Shown: piece by piece, positions 30,519 to 38,892 of the stretch | Layout of the letters: each line of letters opens with the position of its first letter | Position numbering within the stretch: position 1 is the first letter of the stretch | DNA from: RGDT01 sp964630925 | Lineage (GTDB): Bacteria > Planctomycetota > Planctomycetia > Gemmatales > Gemmataceae | Assembly (NCBI GenBank): GCA_964630925.1 | Contig: CAZVZK010000006.1 | Location: 68,681-132,680 of the forward strand | Length of the DNA: 64,000 bases | Direction of reading: 5' to 3' | Program-made: the position numbers and the translations under genes | The notes under the pieces: generated by a model | What the model saw: the letters and a program-made list of their open reading frames with translations, nothing else | Told to the model about the DNA's origin: nothing | Database searches by the model: none

Positions 30519-31802
30519 ATGCGGCTCCTCTTCTCCCTCGCCGCCCTCGCCCTCTGCCTGCCAGGCGCCGCCCAGGACGCCCCCCTGCCCGACGTGCCCG
30601 TCGGCGTCGAGGTGCAGGCACGCGGCCCCGTCCATGAGGCGTTCGCCAGCCCCTCCGCCGACCCCGTCCCGACGAAGCCCGTCCCGAAGAAGCCGCCGGC
30701 CGCCATCGAGGAGATGCCGCCCCCCGAGAAGCCCGAGGGCAAGGCCGTCTGGATCGGCGGCTACTGGGCGTGGGACGACGACCGCGCCGACTTCCTCTGG
30801 GTGTCCGGCGTCTGGCGCGTCGCCCCGCCCAACAAGGCGTGGGTCGCCGGCTACTGGAGGGCCGAGGGCGACAACTACCGCTGGGTGCCTGGCCTGTGGA
30901 CGGCGTCGAAGGACGGGGCGCAGGAGGTCACCTACCTTCCCGAGCCGCCGGCGCCGCCGGCGGTCAAGGACCCCGGTGCGGCCCCTTCGCCCGAGAGCTT
31001 CTACGTCCCCGGCGTGTGGGTGTGGGGCGGCACGACGTACCGCTGGCGGGCCGGGTACTGGGCGCGGGTGCAGCCCGGCCACGTGTGGGTGCAGGACCAC
31101 TACCGCTGGACGCCGGCCGGCTACCTCTTCGTGCCCGGTTACTGGGACCTCGCCCTGTCACGGCGCGGCATCCTGTACGCCCCCGTCATCATCTCGCCGC
31201 GCGTCATGGTCGCAGGCTTCGTCTACACGCCGCGCCACGCCGTCCGCGACACCGTCGTCGTCGAGGCGATGTTCGTCCGGCCCTCGGCGTGCCACTACTA
31301 CTTCGGCGACTTCTACGGCCCGCGTTACGCCCGCCTCGGGTACGAGAGCGTCGTCGTCTACGGGCGGCGCCGCTACGAGCCGATCATCGCCTACGAGGTG
31401 TACGAGCGCCGCCGCGACCCGGCGTGGCTGAACGTGCAGATCAACCTGTACAACGACCGCGCCGCGGGCCGCGCCCCCCTGCCGCCACGCACCCTCGTCC
31501 AGCAGACGACCATCACCCGCACCGAGACGCGGGTGACGACGATGATCGCGCCGGCGGCCACGGTGGCGACGGCGAAGAGCGTCAAGCTGACGACGCTGGA
31601 CACCGCGGCGCGGCGCGACGCGCGGGCGCACTCGGTGACGGTGCGCGAGGTGACCACGCGGCGCGTAAAGGTGGAGTCCACGGGCGGCCCGCCGCGCGGT
31701 GCGGGGCGGCCGGTGACGCTGACGCCGCCGCGTCCGCCGGCGCGGATCGAACACCCGCGTCCGACCCCCGGCCGCAAGGACAAGGACCGCCGCAAGCCGT
31801 AA
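30519..31802 (+). CDS. Secreted YXWGXW-repeat protein
   Basis: 427 residues with a signal peptide (MRLLFSLAALALCLPGAAQ). Residues about 75-220 hold a series of Trp/Tyr-rich repeats of the YXWGXW type: WIGGYWAWDDDRADFLWVSG, AWVAGYWRAEGDNYRWVPG, FYVPGVWVWGGTTYRWRAGY and GYLFVPGYWD. A Tyr-rich region follows (ACHYYFGDFYGPRYARLG). The C-terminal 100 residues are Thr/Arg/Pro-rich and disordered. Such proteins are exported and may coat or bind envelope polymers; no enzymatic role is known. It converges with the Ada-like gene three bases away. Confidence 0.88.
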   Translation: MRLLFSLAALALCLPGAAQDAPLPDVPVGVEVQARGPVHEAFASPSADPVPTKPVPKKPPAAIEEMPPPEKPEGKAVWIGGYWAWDDDRADFLWVSGVWRVAPPNKAWVAGYWRAEGDNYRWVPGLWTASKDGAQEVTYLPEPPAPPAVKDPGAAPSPESFYVPGVWVWGGTTYRWRAGYWARVQPGHVWVQDHYRWTPAGYLFVPGYWDLALSRRGILYAPVIISPRVMVAGFVYTPRHAVRDTVVVEAMFVRPSACHYYFGDFYGPRYARLGYESVVVYGRRRYEPIIAYEVYERRRDPAWLNVQINLYNDRAAGRAPLPPRTLVQQTTITRTETRVTTMIAPAATVATAKSVKLTTLDTAARRDARAHSVTVREVTTRRVKVESTGGPPRGAGRPVTLTPPRPPARIEHPRPTPGRKDKDRRKP

Positions 31803-31805
31803 GCG

Positions 31806-32618
31806 TCAGCCGCCGGCCTCGCCGTCGAGCAGCGCCCGCTTGCGGTGCAGGCCCCAGCGGTAGCCGCCCAGGCCGCCGTCGCCACGCACCACGCGGTGGC
31901 ACGGCACCAGCAGCGACACCGGGTTCGTGGCGCACGCCCGCGCCACCGCCCGCGCCGCCGTCGGCTTGCCCAGCGCCTCGGCGACCTGGAGGTACGTCCG
32001 CGTCTGCCCGCGCGGGATCGCCCGCAACTGCTCCCACACCTTCCACTGGAACGCCGTCGCCTTCACGTCCAACGGCAGGTCGTCCGCCCCGCCGCTCAGC
32101 ACGGCGCACGCCCGCTCGGCCCACGCGGCCAGGCCCTCGTCGTCGCGCAGGCGCGTCGCCGCATGGAACTCCCGCGCCAGCTCCGCCTCCAGCGGGCCGT
32201 CGGCGTCGCCGAAGTAGACGGCGCACACCCCGCGTTCCGTCCCCGCCAGCAGCATCCGCCCGAGCGGGCATCCGGCGACAGTGTAGCGGATGGACGCCGC
32301 GTGTCCGCCGCGGCGGTAGGTGCCCGGCGTCATGCCCATCTGGCCGGCGGCCTTCTCGTACAGCCGGCTCGGCGAGCCGTAGCCCGCCTCGATCATCGCG
32401 GTAGTCACGCTCGCCTGCTCCCGCAGTCGTGATTTGAGCCTGCCGAGACGCCGTGCCTCGGCGTACTGGCGGGGCGACACGCCGACCGCCTTCTTGAACG
32501 CGCGTTGGAGGTGCGACGGGCTGACGCCGACGGCGTCGGCGAGGTCGGCCAGGGTCGGCGCCTCCTCCAGGCTGCGTTCGATCAACCCGCACACGTCCGC
32601 GACCAGGTCGTTCGGCAT
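31806..32618 (-). CDS. Ada-like O6-methylguanine-DNA methyltransferase with AraC domain
   Basis: 270 residues from ATG 32618. Residues about 20-105 form an AraC-type helix-turn-helix pair (LADLADAVGVSPSHLQRAFK, SVTTAMIEAGYGSPSRLYEK). Residues about 110-265 form the alkyltransferase domain, ending with the active-site motif PCHRVVRGDG (acceptor Cys240). The N-terminal zinc domain of E. coli Ada, which repairs methylphosphotriesters and triggers activation, is missing. The protein should repair O6-methylguanine by self-methylation; a regulatory role without the sensor domain is uncertain. Confidence 0.93.
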   Translation of the reverse strand: MPNDLVADVCGLIERSLEEAPTLADLADAVGVSPSHLQRAFKKAVGVSPRQYAEARRLGRLKSRLREQASVTTAMIEAGYGSPSRLYEKAAGQMGMTPGTYRRGGHAASIRYTVAGCPLGRMLLAGTERGVCAVYFGDADGPLEAELAREFHAATRLRDDEGLAAWAERACAVLSGGADDLPLDVKATAFQWKVWEQLRAIPRGQTRTYLQVAEALGKPTAARAVARACATNPVSLLVPCHRVVRGDGGLGGYRWGLHRKRALLDGEAGG

Positions 32619-32743
32619 GTCCACGCCCTCCGCCGGCAGCCTACCAGAGCGGGGCGGAGGGCCGCTATCCGTTTCTTGCAATCCGACGAAACCCACTCCG
32701 CTACTCGACCCACCGGTGCCGGCCGTGCCCGCCCCGGATGGTG

Positions 32744-32863
32744 GCGAATGGACGCCAGTCAGTGAAGGAGACGAACCGGGGATACGAACCTGTACCCGCA
32801 AGTGCGAATGGACGCCCTTCAGTGAAGGAAACGAACCAGGGAAACGAACTTTACCGCCGCAAA
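32744..32863 (+). repeat. 60-bp tandem duplication
   Basis: Two copies with an exact 60-bp period, each starting GCGAATGGACGCC and containing TCAGTGAAGGA and ACGAACC, about 85% identical. The period is 20 codons. One plus-strand frame reads EWTPVSEGDEPGIRT and EWTPFSEGNEPGKRT, so a coding origin is possible, but no start or family is evident. Confidence 0.75.
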
Positions 32864-33090
32864 TGCAGACAGCAGTAGCACTTGAGGAAGTTCATTTCCC
32901 TGACCACCTCACACCCCCCCACGCCACGGAAATGAACCGCCCGGCGGCCAGCCGGGCCTGTGCGTCTGACCCGGGGCACCCGGCGATCCAGCCTCCCAGC
33001 AGTGCCCCAGCCTTTGAACCTGGCCCTTCGGGTGTCGCTTCAACGAGGCGTCGGTCACTCGACACTCCTCCCTGCATCGACACCGCTCGC

Positions 33091-33228
33091 CCCCGGCCTT
33101 CTGGCCGGGGCGTTCGGCCTTCCGGGCTCCGCCGGTGCTTCACCCCTGTCGCTTTTCCGCCATCCAGAGGCGTGATCGTCTCACCGGCGGAGCCCGGAAG
33201 GCAAGGCGTCCACGGCTCAAAGCCGTGG
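33091..33228. repeat. Hairpin cluster, possible remnant of an IS200/IS605-type end or PATE
   Basis: Three stems are present. CCCCGGCC-TTCT-GGCCGGGG lies at 33091-33110. A perfect 20-bp inverted repeat pairs 33118-33137 with 33182-33201. CCACGGCT-CAA-AGCCGTGG lies at 33210-33228. Subterminal hairpins of this kind mark IS200/IS605 elements and their non-autonomous derivatives, but no transposase or TnpB sequence is present, so the origin is inferred. Confidence 0.5.
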
Positions 33229-33323
33229 AAGAGACGTGAGACGCATGCCCCTCTCCTGTCTCGATTCGCGCATCGCCTTCACCGCCTCTGTGCCGCTTCC
33301 GTGAGGGGTGTCCCGAAACCCGC

Positions 33324-33329
33324 TACGAT
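33324..33329 (+). promoter_or_regulatory. Putative -10 element TACGAT
   Basis: TACGAT (followed by AA) lies 35 nt before ATG 33365 of the second sigma-factor gene. Confidence 0.35.
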
Positions 33330-33364
33330 AACCACCTGACCCACCCTTTGACGCGGAGCCCCCG

Positions 33365-33901
33365 ATGAGCGAAGTCCCGCCCCAGGACGCCCGCCGGCTC
33401 CTGCCGCTGGTCTACGACGAGCTGCGCCGGATGGCCGCCAGCCAACTGGCCAGGGAGCCGGCCGGGCAGACCCTCGACCCGACGGCCCTGGTCCACGAGG
33501 CCTACCTCCGCCTCGTCGGCGATGGCGGCGGCCCGGGCTGGGATCATGAGGGTCATTTCAAGGCGGCGGCAGGCGAGGCCATGCGGCGCATCCTCGTCGA
33601 GAAGGCGCGGTGGAAGAAGGCCCACAAGCACGGCGGAGGGATGGCCCGCGTGGAGCTGGCCGGCCGCGAGCCCGTGGTGTTGACCACGCCCGACGACGTC
33701 CTCGCCCTGGACGAGGCCCTCACCCGGCTCGCCCAGGAGGACGGCCCCGCCGCCGAGGTGGCCAAGCTGCGCATCTTCGCCGGCCTGTCGGTCGAGGACG
33801 CGGCCAAGACGCTGGGGGTGTCCCGCGCCACCGCGTATCGGCACTGGACCTACGCCAGGGCGTGGCTGCGCGACGCCGTCCGGGCCGGCGAGAATCCGTG
33901 A
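33365..33901 (+). CDS. ECF RNA polymerase sigma factor
   Basis: 178 residues. The N-terminus RLLPLVYDELRRMAASQLAR with LDPTALVHEAYLRLVG is diagnostic of the ECF subgroup common in planctomycetes and acidobacteria (TIGR02999-like). It is distinct from the longer sigma factor at 11028. Region 4 is VAKLRIFAGLSVEDAAKTLG followed by VSRATAYRHWTYARAWL. The kinase gene starts 54 nt downstream on the same strand, giving a second sigma/kinase pair. No anti-sigma factor is encoded nearby. Confidence 0.92.
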   Translation: MSEVPPQDARRLLPLVYDELRRMAASQLAREPAGQTLDPTALVHEAYLRLVGDGGGPGWDHEGHFKAAAGEAMRRILVEKARWKKAHKHGGGMARVELAGREPVVLTTPDDVLALDEALTRLAQEDGPAAEVAKLRIFAGLSVEDAAKTLGVSRATAYRHWTYARAWLRDAVRAGENP

Positions 33902-33955
33902 GACAAAGCGGCCACCGATGACGCATTACTGGTATCCCTCCCGTCGGAGGCCGAC

Positions 33956-36028
33956 ATGCCCACCCCGCCCGCGGCCGTGAAGGAGATCTTCCTGCGCGCG
34001 TCGGAGCTGCCCCCGGGAGAGAGGCCCGCCTTCCTCGACGAGGCGTGCGGCCCCGACGCCGACCTGCGCCGCCGGGTGGAGGCCCTTCTGTCGGCCCACG
34101 AGGACCCGTGCGGCTTCCTCGACAGCCGCTCGGCGGCGGAGGGGCCGACCGTGGACGAGGTGGTGCCCGGACCCGGCCCGGAGGACGGGCCCACGTCCAT
34201 CGGGCCGTACGGGCTGCTGAAGGCGCTGGGGGAGGGCGGCATGGGCGTCGTCTATCTGGCCGAGGAGGGATCGGGGGGGCGGAAGGTGGCCTTGAAGCTC
34301 ATCAAGCCGGGTATGGGGTCGCGGCACGTGCTGGCCCGCTTCGAGGCGGAGCGGCAGATCCTCACGATGATGGACCACCCGAACATCGCCAGACTCCTCG
34401 CCGCCGGCACGGCCCAGGGAGGCAGGCCGTACTTCGTGATGGAGTACATCCCCGGCGTGCCGATCAACCGCTACTGCGATGAGTCCCGGCTGACGGTCAG
34501 GGAGCGTCTGGAGCTGTTCCTCCACGTCTGCGAAGCCATCGACCACGCCCACAAGAAGGGCGTGATCCACCGGGACATCAAGCCGTCCAACGCCCTGGTG
34601 ATGGAGACGGACGGGCGGCCGGTCCCGAAGGTGATCGACTTCGGCATCGCCAAGGCGACGGACCAGCGGGCGGAGGGGCTGTTGCACACCATCGGGGACG
34701 CGGCGGTGGGGACGGTGCTGTACATGGCGCCGGAGCAGGCCAACCCCACCCCCCTAGGCGTGGACCCGCGTGCGGACGTGTACTCGCTGGGCGTGCTCCT
34801 GTACGAGCTGCTGACGGGCACGACGCCGTTGGAGAGGGCGAGGATGGAGAAGCTGGGGCTGGTGGCCCAGCTGCGCCTGGTGTGCGAGGAGACGCCGCCG
34901 CCGCCCAGCGCGCGAGTCGCCTCCGCCGCCGACCTGGCGCGGCTGGCCCACGCCCGCCGCGAGGAGCCGGCGAAGCTGGCCGCTCGTCTCGCCGGCGACC
35001 TCGACCTGATCGCCATGAAGTGCCTCGCCAGGGAACGCGCCGGCCGCTACGGCGGGGCGAAGGAGCTGGCCGACGACGTGCGCAGCCACCTCAGGGACGA
35101 GCCGTTGAAGGCCCGCCCGCCGTCCACGGGGGAGGTGCTGCGGCGGTTCGCCCGGAAGAACTGGAAGACGCTGGCCGCCGCCGCCGCCTTCGTCCTGCTG
35201 CTCATCGTCGGGGTGGCGGTCACCGGCTGGCTCGCCGTGCGGGCGACGCGGGCTGAACAGCGGATGGAGGCGGAACGTGACAGGGCGCAGCTCGGCCTCA
35301 CCCACCAGATCGCCGCGCGCATCGACGGCGAGCTGAAGCGGCTGTCGCTGGCGGGCAACGCGCTTCGGGCGGCGGTGGCCGGCGACGAGAAGCTGGGCGA
35401 CGACAAGAAGCTGGAACGGTTCATGCGCGACGTCCTGGTGGCGGACGAGCGGATCTTCGGCCTCACCCTCGGGTTCGAGCCGGAGGCATTCAAGGGAATG
35501 GATCACCACTGCTTCTACGTCTACCGCACCGAGGAGAAGGGCACGGGGCAGAAGCGGATCACGCGGAAGGATCTGCTCAAGCGGGAGTACAACCACCTCG
35601 AGAAGGACTGGTACACGATCCCGCGCGACACGGGCCACGACCTGTGGGGTAAGCCGTACTTCGACGGCGGCGGCGGCGACGTGTGGATGGTGTCGTACTC
35701 GATGCGCCTCGTGAACAGGGAGAAGAAGTTCGTCGGTGTGCTGACGGTTGACCTGAAGCTGGCCGACCTCACTTCCGTGCTGGACGGGTGGCTACAGGGC
35801 CAGAACACCCGCTGGTTCCTCGCCGACGGGGATCGGCGTGTCATCGGCCACGCTGATTTCACCGACCCGGGCAAGGAGGGGGAGCTCGCCCCGGTGGCCG
35901 GCCGGTATCCCGGCCTCCCCTGGCCCCTCCCGAACAGGGCCGACATCCACAAGGCCGCCGGCGGGCGGCGGTACGTCTCCGCCCCCGTCCAGGAGACGAA
36001 ATGGTGGTTCGTGACCGTGATCGAGTGA
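33956..36028 (+). CDS. Ser/Thr protein kinase with C-terminal Cache-like sensor
   Basis: 690 residues. The N-terminal 80 residues are the helical leader typical of kinases paired with this sigma type (VKEIFLRASELPPGERPAFL). The kinase domain (about 85-380) shows GEGGMGVVYLAE, KVALKLIKPG, HRDIKPSN and VIDFGIAKA. A membrane helix near 405-425 (LAAAAAFVLLLIVGVAVTGW) leads into a predicted extracytoplasmic region (residues 440-690) with RIFGLTLGFEPEAFKG, KDWYTIPRDTGHDLWGKPYF and VGVLTVDLKLADLTSVLDGW. These are hallmarks of a Cache sensor that often binds small organic ligands. It probably controls the upstream sigma factor. Confidence 0.92.
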   Translation: MPTPPAAVKEIFLRASELPPGERPAFLDEACGPDADLRRRVEALLSAHEDPCGFLDSRSAAEGPTVDEVVPGPGPEDGPTSIGPYGLLKALGEGGMGVVYLAEEGSGGRKVALKLIKPGMGSRHVLARFEAERQILTMMDHPNIARLLAAGTAQGGRPYFVMEYIPGVPINRYCDESRLTVRERLELFLHVCEAIDHAHKKGVIHRDIKPSNALVMETDGRPVPKVIDFGIAKATDQRAEGLLHTIGDAAVGTVLYMAPEQANPTPLGVDPRADVYSLGVLLYELLTGTTPLERARMEKLGLVAQLRLVCEETPPPPSARVASAADLARLAHARREEPAKLAARLAGDLDLIAMKCLARERAGRYGGAKELADDVRSHLRDEPLKARPPSTGEVLRRFARKNWKTLAAAAAFVLLLIVGVAVTGWLAVRATRAEQRMEAERDRAQLGLTHQIAARIDGELKRLSLAGNALRAAVAGDEKLGDDKKLERFMRDVLVADERIFGLTLGFEPEAFKGMDHHCFYVYRTEEKGTGQKRITRKDLLKREYNHLEKDWYTIPRDTGHDLWGKPYFDGGGGDVWMVSYSMRLVNREKKFVGVLTVDLKLADLTSVLDGWLQGQNTRWFLADGDRRVIGHADFTDPGKEGELAPVAGRYPGLPWPLPNRADIHKAAGGRRYVSAPVQETKWWFVTVIE

Positions 36029-36048
36029 CCTCACAACGGAGCGACGAC

Positions 36049-36477
36049 ATGACTCGGCGGATGATGGCCCTGGCGGTGTTCTCCCTGACGCTGCCCCTGC
36101 TGGCGGCGGAGCCGGACGAAGGCGTCCGCAGGATTGATGTGGCGGTGTGCGCCAAGGCCGCCCGGCTGACGACGCGCTGGCCGTCGGTCATCAAGAGCGT
36201 CGACGAGCTGGCGGAGGTGATCCACGACTCGACCACGCGGGGCACGGTCGCGGCGCGGGTCGATTTCGGCAGTGAGAAGCTCCTGGTGTTCATGTGGGCC
36301 GGGCCGGAGGATGACAAGCTCACGTTCGCCGTCGGGCCGAAGGGGAAGTGCCCCAAGGAGGGCGGGCGGGAGGTGGTGTTCACCCGCGCGCGGGGCAAGG
36401 GGGGCGACCACTTCCACGTCCGCCTCTTCGCCATGCCGAAGGACGGGATGACGTGGTCGGTTCGGAAGACGAAGTAG
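36049..36477 (+). CDS. Small exported hypothetical protein
   Basis: 142 residues from ATG 36049, 20 nt after the kinase stop, with ACGGAGCGACG upstream. The N-terminus (MTRRMMALAVFSLTLPLLAA) is a signal peptide. The body has VCAKAARLTTRWPSVIKSVD, VAARVDFGSEKLLVFMWAGP and ends FHVRLFAMPKDGMTWSVRK. Related short secreted proteins are common in planctomycetes, but I know of no function. It is probably the last gene of the sigma-kinase transcript. Confidence 0.75.
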   Translation: MTRRMMALAVFSLTLPLLAAEPDEGVRRIDVAVCAKAARLTTRWPSVIKSVDELAEVIHDSTTRGTVAARVDFGSEKLLVFMWAGPEDDKLTFAVGPKGKCPKEGGREVVFTRARGKGGDHFHVRLFAMPKDGMTWSVRKTK

Positions 36478-36539
36478 CCCGGCCGAGCCCGCTGTTCGCC
36501 ATGTGCCAGCCACGCAACACGAGCACAGAGAGGTACGAA

Positions 36540-36887
36540 ATGTTCAAAGTCGCAGTCGGTGCCAGATCGATGGATCTGCCCAGCATGAAGGTCCCCGACA
36601 CGGCCGCCTTCCTGGCGGACGTCCACGCCTCCGACGACCCGGAGAAGACCATCGTGTGCGGGTTCTTCCGCATGGAGGCGGGGAAATCGCTCTCCTACCA
36701 CTACGACTACGACGAGATGAAGCTGATCATCGAGGGCGAGATGATCATCAGCGACGAGACCGGCCAGTCCCATCACGCCAGGCCCGGCGACGTCTTCTAC
36801 TTCCCGAAGGGCAGCGACATCACCTTCTCCTCCCCCACCCACGGCGTCGGCTTCTTCTGCGGCCAGCGCAAGTGGGGCGGCGCCTGA
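36540..36887 (+). CDS. EutQ-like cupin protein
   Basis: 115 residues from ATG 36540. The conserved cupin core runs MEAGKSLSYHYDYDEMKLII with EGEMIISDETGQ and GDVFYFPKGSDITFSSP, ending GFFCGQRKWGG. That pattern is that of the EutQ C-terminal domain, here as a stand-alone cupin without the N-terminal part of enterobacterial EutQ. In ethanolamine utilisation EutQ has been linked to acetate kinase activity and compartment assembly, neither of which is supported here. Position 34 nt before an amine permease suggests an accessory or sensing role in amine metabolism. Confidence 0.82.
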   Translation: MFKVAVGARSMDLPSMKVPDTAAFLADVHASDDPEKTIVCGFFRMEAGKSLSYHYDYDEMKLIIEGEMIISDETGQSHHARPGDVFYFPKGSDITFSSPTHGVGFFCGQRKWGGA

Positions 36888-36921
36888 TCGGGGCACGTCG
36901 GCGTCCCTTCCTGGAGGACCA

Positions 36922-38892
36922 ATGACAGCCGACCCCGGCCCTGACCCGCAGGGTGGCCTGCACCGCAAGACCAACTGGTGGGGCGCCTTCGTGATCGGCC
37001 TCGCCGGCACGCTCCTCGTCACCGGGATCGCCCCCTACGCCGTCAAGGGCATGGGCGCGGCCGCCATCCCGGTCTTCTTCCTCGTCACCGCCGCCGGCGT
37101 CGTCCTGTGCCTCTGCCTCGCCGAGCTGGCGGCGATGATGCCGCACCGCACCGGCGGGCTGCCCTCCTACGCCGCCGAGACCTTCAAGGACCTCGGGCCG
37201 GACGTGGCCAGGCAGCTGGGCGGCCTGTCGGCCTGGTCGTACGGGCTCGGCTGGTTCCCCGTCGCGCCCATCAACATGATCCTCGCCGCCCGCTACATCG
37301 CCATCCTGTTCGGCATCCCCCTCGGCGAGGAGTTCACCCCGATCAGCGCGCCGATCACCGTCAACGTGTTGATCCTGGCCATCGTCGGCCTGGTGATCCT
37401 GTTCGTGCCGTGTTACCTGGGGATCCAGCTCGGGACGAGCTTCGCCACCATTCTCGGCGTCGTCTCGATGGTGCCCATCACCCTCCTCGTCTTCCTGCCG
37501 TTCTTCCACCCGTCCGCCATGCACTGGGAGAACGTCGCAGGCTTCCACCCGGCCGACCCCGCCGGCGCGGGCTTCGCCTTCTACGCGAGCTGGGTGTTCA
37601 TCATGAGCTGGTCCGTGTTCTCGATGGAGGCGGCGGCCTGTTACATCGGCGAGTGCACCGAGCCGGCGCGGGACGCCGTCATCGCGATGACCTGCTCGGG
37701 CCTGTACGGCCTGTTCATCTACCTCACCCTCCCGCTCATGCTGGTCGTCGTGCTGGGCGGCGGGCTGGGCGCGGACCCGATGCTGGCCTTCCTGGCGTAC
37801 ACGGAGGCCGTCTTCGGGGCCGGCACCTGGGTCCGCTGGGTCATCGGCGTCCCGCTGATCCTCGCGCTCATGCTGTCCGTGCTGAACGCCCTCATGGGCT
37901 GTGGCCGGTCCCTCTACCAGGCGGCACATGACGGCCTGCTGCCCAGGTTCTTCATGCACACCAACCGCTACGGGGCGCCGGATTACGCGATGGCCTTCAA
38001 CCTCGCCTGCTCGATCCTGGTCGTGTTCATCGCCTCGCCTTTGGAGATCTACATCTTCTCCAACATGGGCTACCTGTTGAGCGTCGGCCTGGCGCTGCTC
38101 GGGTACTTCCTGTACCGGCAGCGGCACCCCCACGAGCCGCGCCCGGTGCGGATGCCGGACTTCCTGCGCTTCGTCGCGCTGGGGATCGCGGCGGCCGTCC
38201 TGTTCGTGTGGATCTACGGGGGCTACCACGCCGCCGACATCGCGGTCGGGCCGGGCAAGCGCTGGCTGTTCTTCCTCGGGCTGGGGATTATCCTCCTCTA
38301 CCTGCCCCTGTACGCATATCGTCGTTATGTGGAAGACGCGGAGTGCCCCGGTGCCGCCCCGGGGGCCGAAGTGGGAGGGCGAGCGATGTCGAACGCGGGC
38401 ATCAAGAGCAAACCCCTCTGGGGCACGCTGCGGCCCGACCCCGCCGGCCGCTCACACATCCTGCTCGGCGAGGCGGCCGGCGTCGCGGCCATCGAACGCC
38501 TCGTGGCGGAGATGCCGCCCGGCGCCGATGTGCGCGTCCTCGCCATCGCCGACCTGGATGGCGCCCTCGCCGCGGGCGTCATGGGCGTGCGCCTCTACCT
38601 CGCCGGGCCGGAGAGCTTCCTCGGCCTCGCCGTTCAGATCGCGGCGCGGCACGGCATGGGCGGCGGCGAGGTCCAGTGCGAACACCGGGGGAGCGCGGCG
38701 CGGCGTGTCTTCTGCGTCCACTGCCGGTCGATCAGCGAGGGCGTGACGAGGACCGTTGCGGAGTGCGCGGGCTGCAAGCGCCATCTGATCGTCCGCGATC
38801 ATTACTCGCGCCGGCTGGCGGCGTACATGGGCGTCATGGCCGACGCCGAGGCGCCGGGCGATCTGCCGCCGGCCGTGGAGGCGTTCCCATGA
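36922..38892 (+). CDS. APC-family amine permease fused to DmmA-like N-demethylase subunit
   Basis: The single frame encodes 656 residues. Residues 1-475 are an APC-superfamily transporter of the ethanolamine-permease type, beginning KTNWWGAFVIGLAGTLLVTG with about 12 helices. After a 13-residue linker, residues 489-656 resemble DmmA, the small subunit of dimethylamine monooxygenase/haem-dependent oxidative N-demethylase. This part ends with a zinc ribbon (CVHCRSIS and CAGCKRHL). No stop codon separates the halves. ATG 38386 (residue 489) has GGGAGGGC about 6 nt upstream, so a separate DmmA-like product could also be made. ATG 36922 follows GGAGGACC. The 3' end overlaps the reductase gene (ATGA). 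Confidence 0.85.
   Translation: MTADPGPDPQGGLHRKTNWWGAFVIGLAGTLLVTGIAPYAVKGMGAAAIPVFFLVTAAGVVLCLCLAELAAMMPHRTGGLPSYAAETFKDLGPDVARQLGGLSAWSYGLGWFPVAPINMILAARYIAILFGIPLGEEFTPISAPITVNVLILAIVGLVILFVPCYLGIQLGTSFATILGVVSMVPITLLVFLPFFHPSAMHWENVAGFHPADPAGAGFAFYASWVFIMSWSVFSMEAAACYIGECTEPARDAVIAMTCSGLYGLFIYLTLPLMLVVVLGGGLGADPMLAFLAYTEAVFGAGTWVRWVIGVPLILALMLSVLNALMGCGRSLYQAAHDGLLPRFFMHTNRYGAPDYAMAFNLACSILVVFIASPLEIYIFSNMGYLLSVGLALLGYFLYRQRHPHEPRPVRMPDFLRFVALGIAAAVLFVWIYGGYHAADIAVGPGKRWLFFLGLGIILLYLPLYAYRRYVEDAECPGAAPGAEVGGRAMSNAGIKSKPLWGTLRPDPAGRSHILLGEAAGVAAIERLVAEMPPGADVRVLAIADLDGALAAGVMGVRLYLAGPESFLGLAVQIAARHGMGGGEVQCEHRGSAARRVFCVHCRSISEGVTRTVAECAGCKRHLIVRDHYSRRLAAYMGVMADAEAPGDLPPAVEAFP
38373..38388 (+). 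promoter_or_regulatory. Internal ribosome-binding site and start within the fusion gene
   Basis: GGGAGGGC at 38373-38380 is followed by ATG at 38386-38388, in frame, exactly where the DmmA-like domain begins (MSNAGIKSK). It could yield a free 168-residue subunit in addition to the fusion. Confidence 0.5.

Larger units (their letters stand above)
32619..33364. other. 746-bp intergenic region with tandem and inverted repeats
   Basis: No gene is supported. Reading left to right it holds a 60-bp tandem duplication (32744-32863), an inverted repeat GTTCATTTCC/GGAAATGAAC (32890-32899, 32928-32937), a cluster of three hairpins (33091-33228) and a -10-like TACGAT (33324-33329). Confidence 0.7.

Noticed and set aside
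32434..33339. A 301-codon plus-strand frame across the alkyltransferase 5' region and the repeat-rich gap
   Set aside because: It starts inside the Ada-like gene on the other strand, runs through tandem repeats and hairpins, and lacks a ribosome-binding site or domain.
36540..36887. Evidence for an ethanolamine bacterial microcompartment
   Set aside because: Only an EutQ-like cupin and an ethanolamine-type permease are present. No shell protein or EutBC genes occur in the window.
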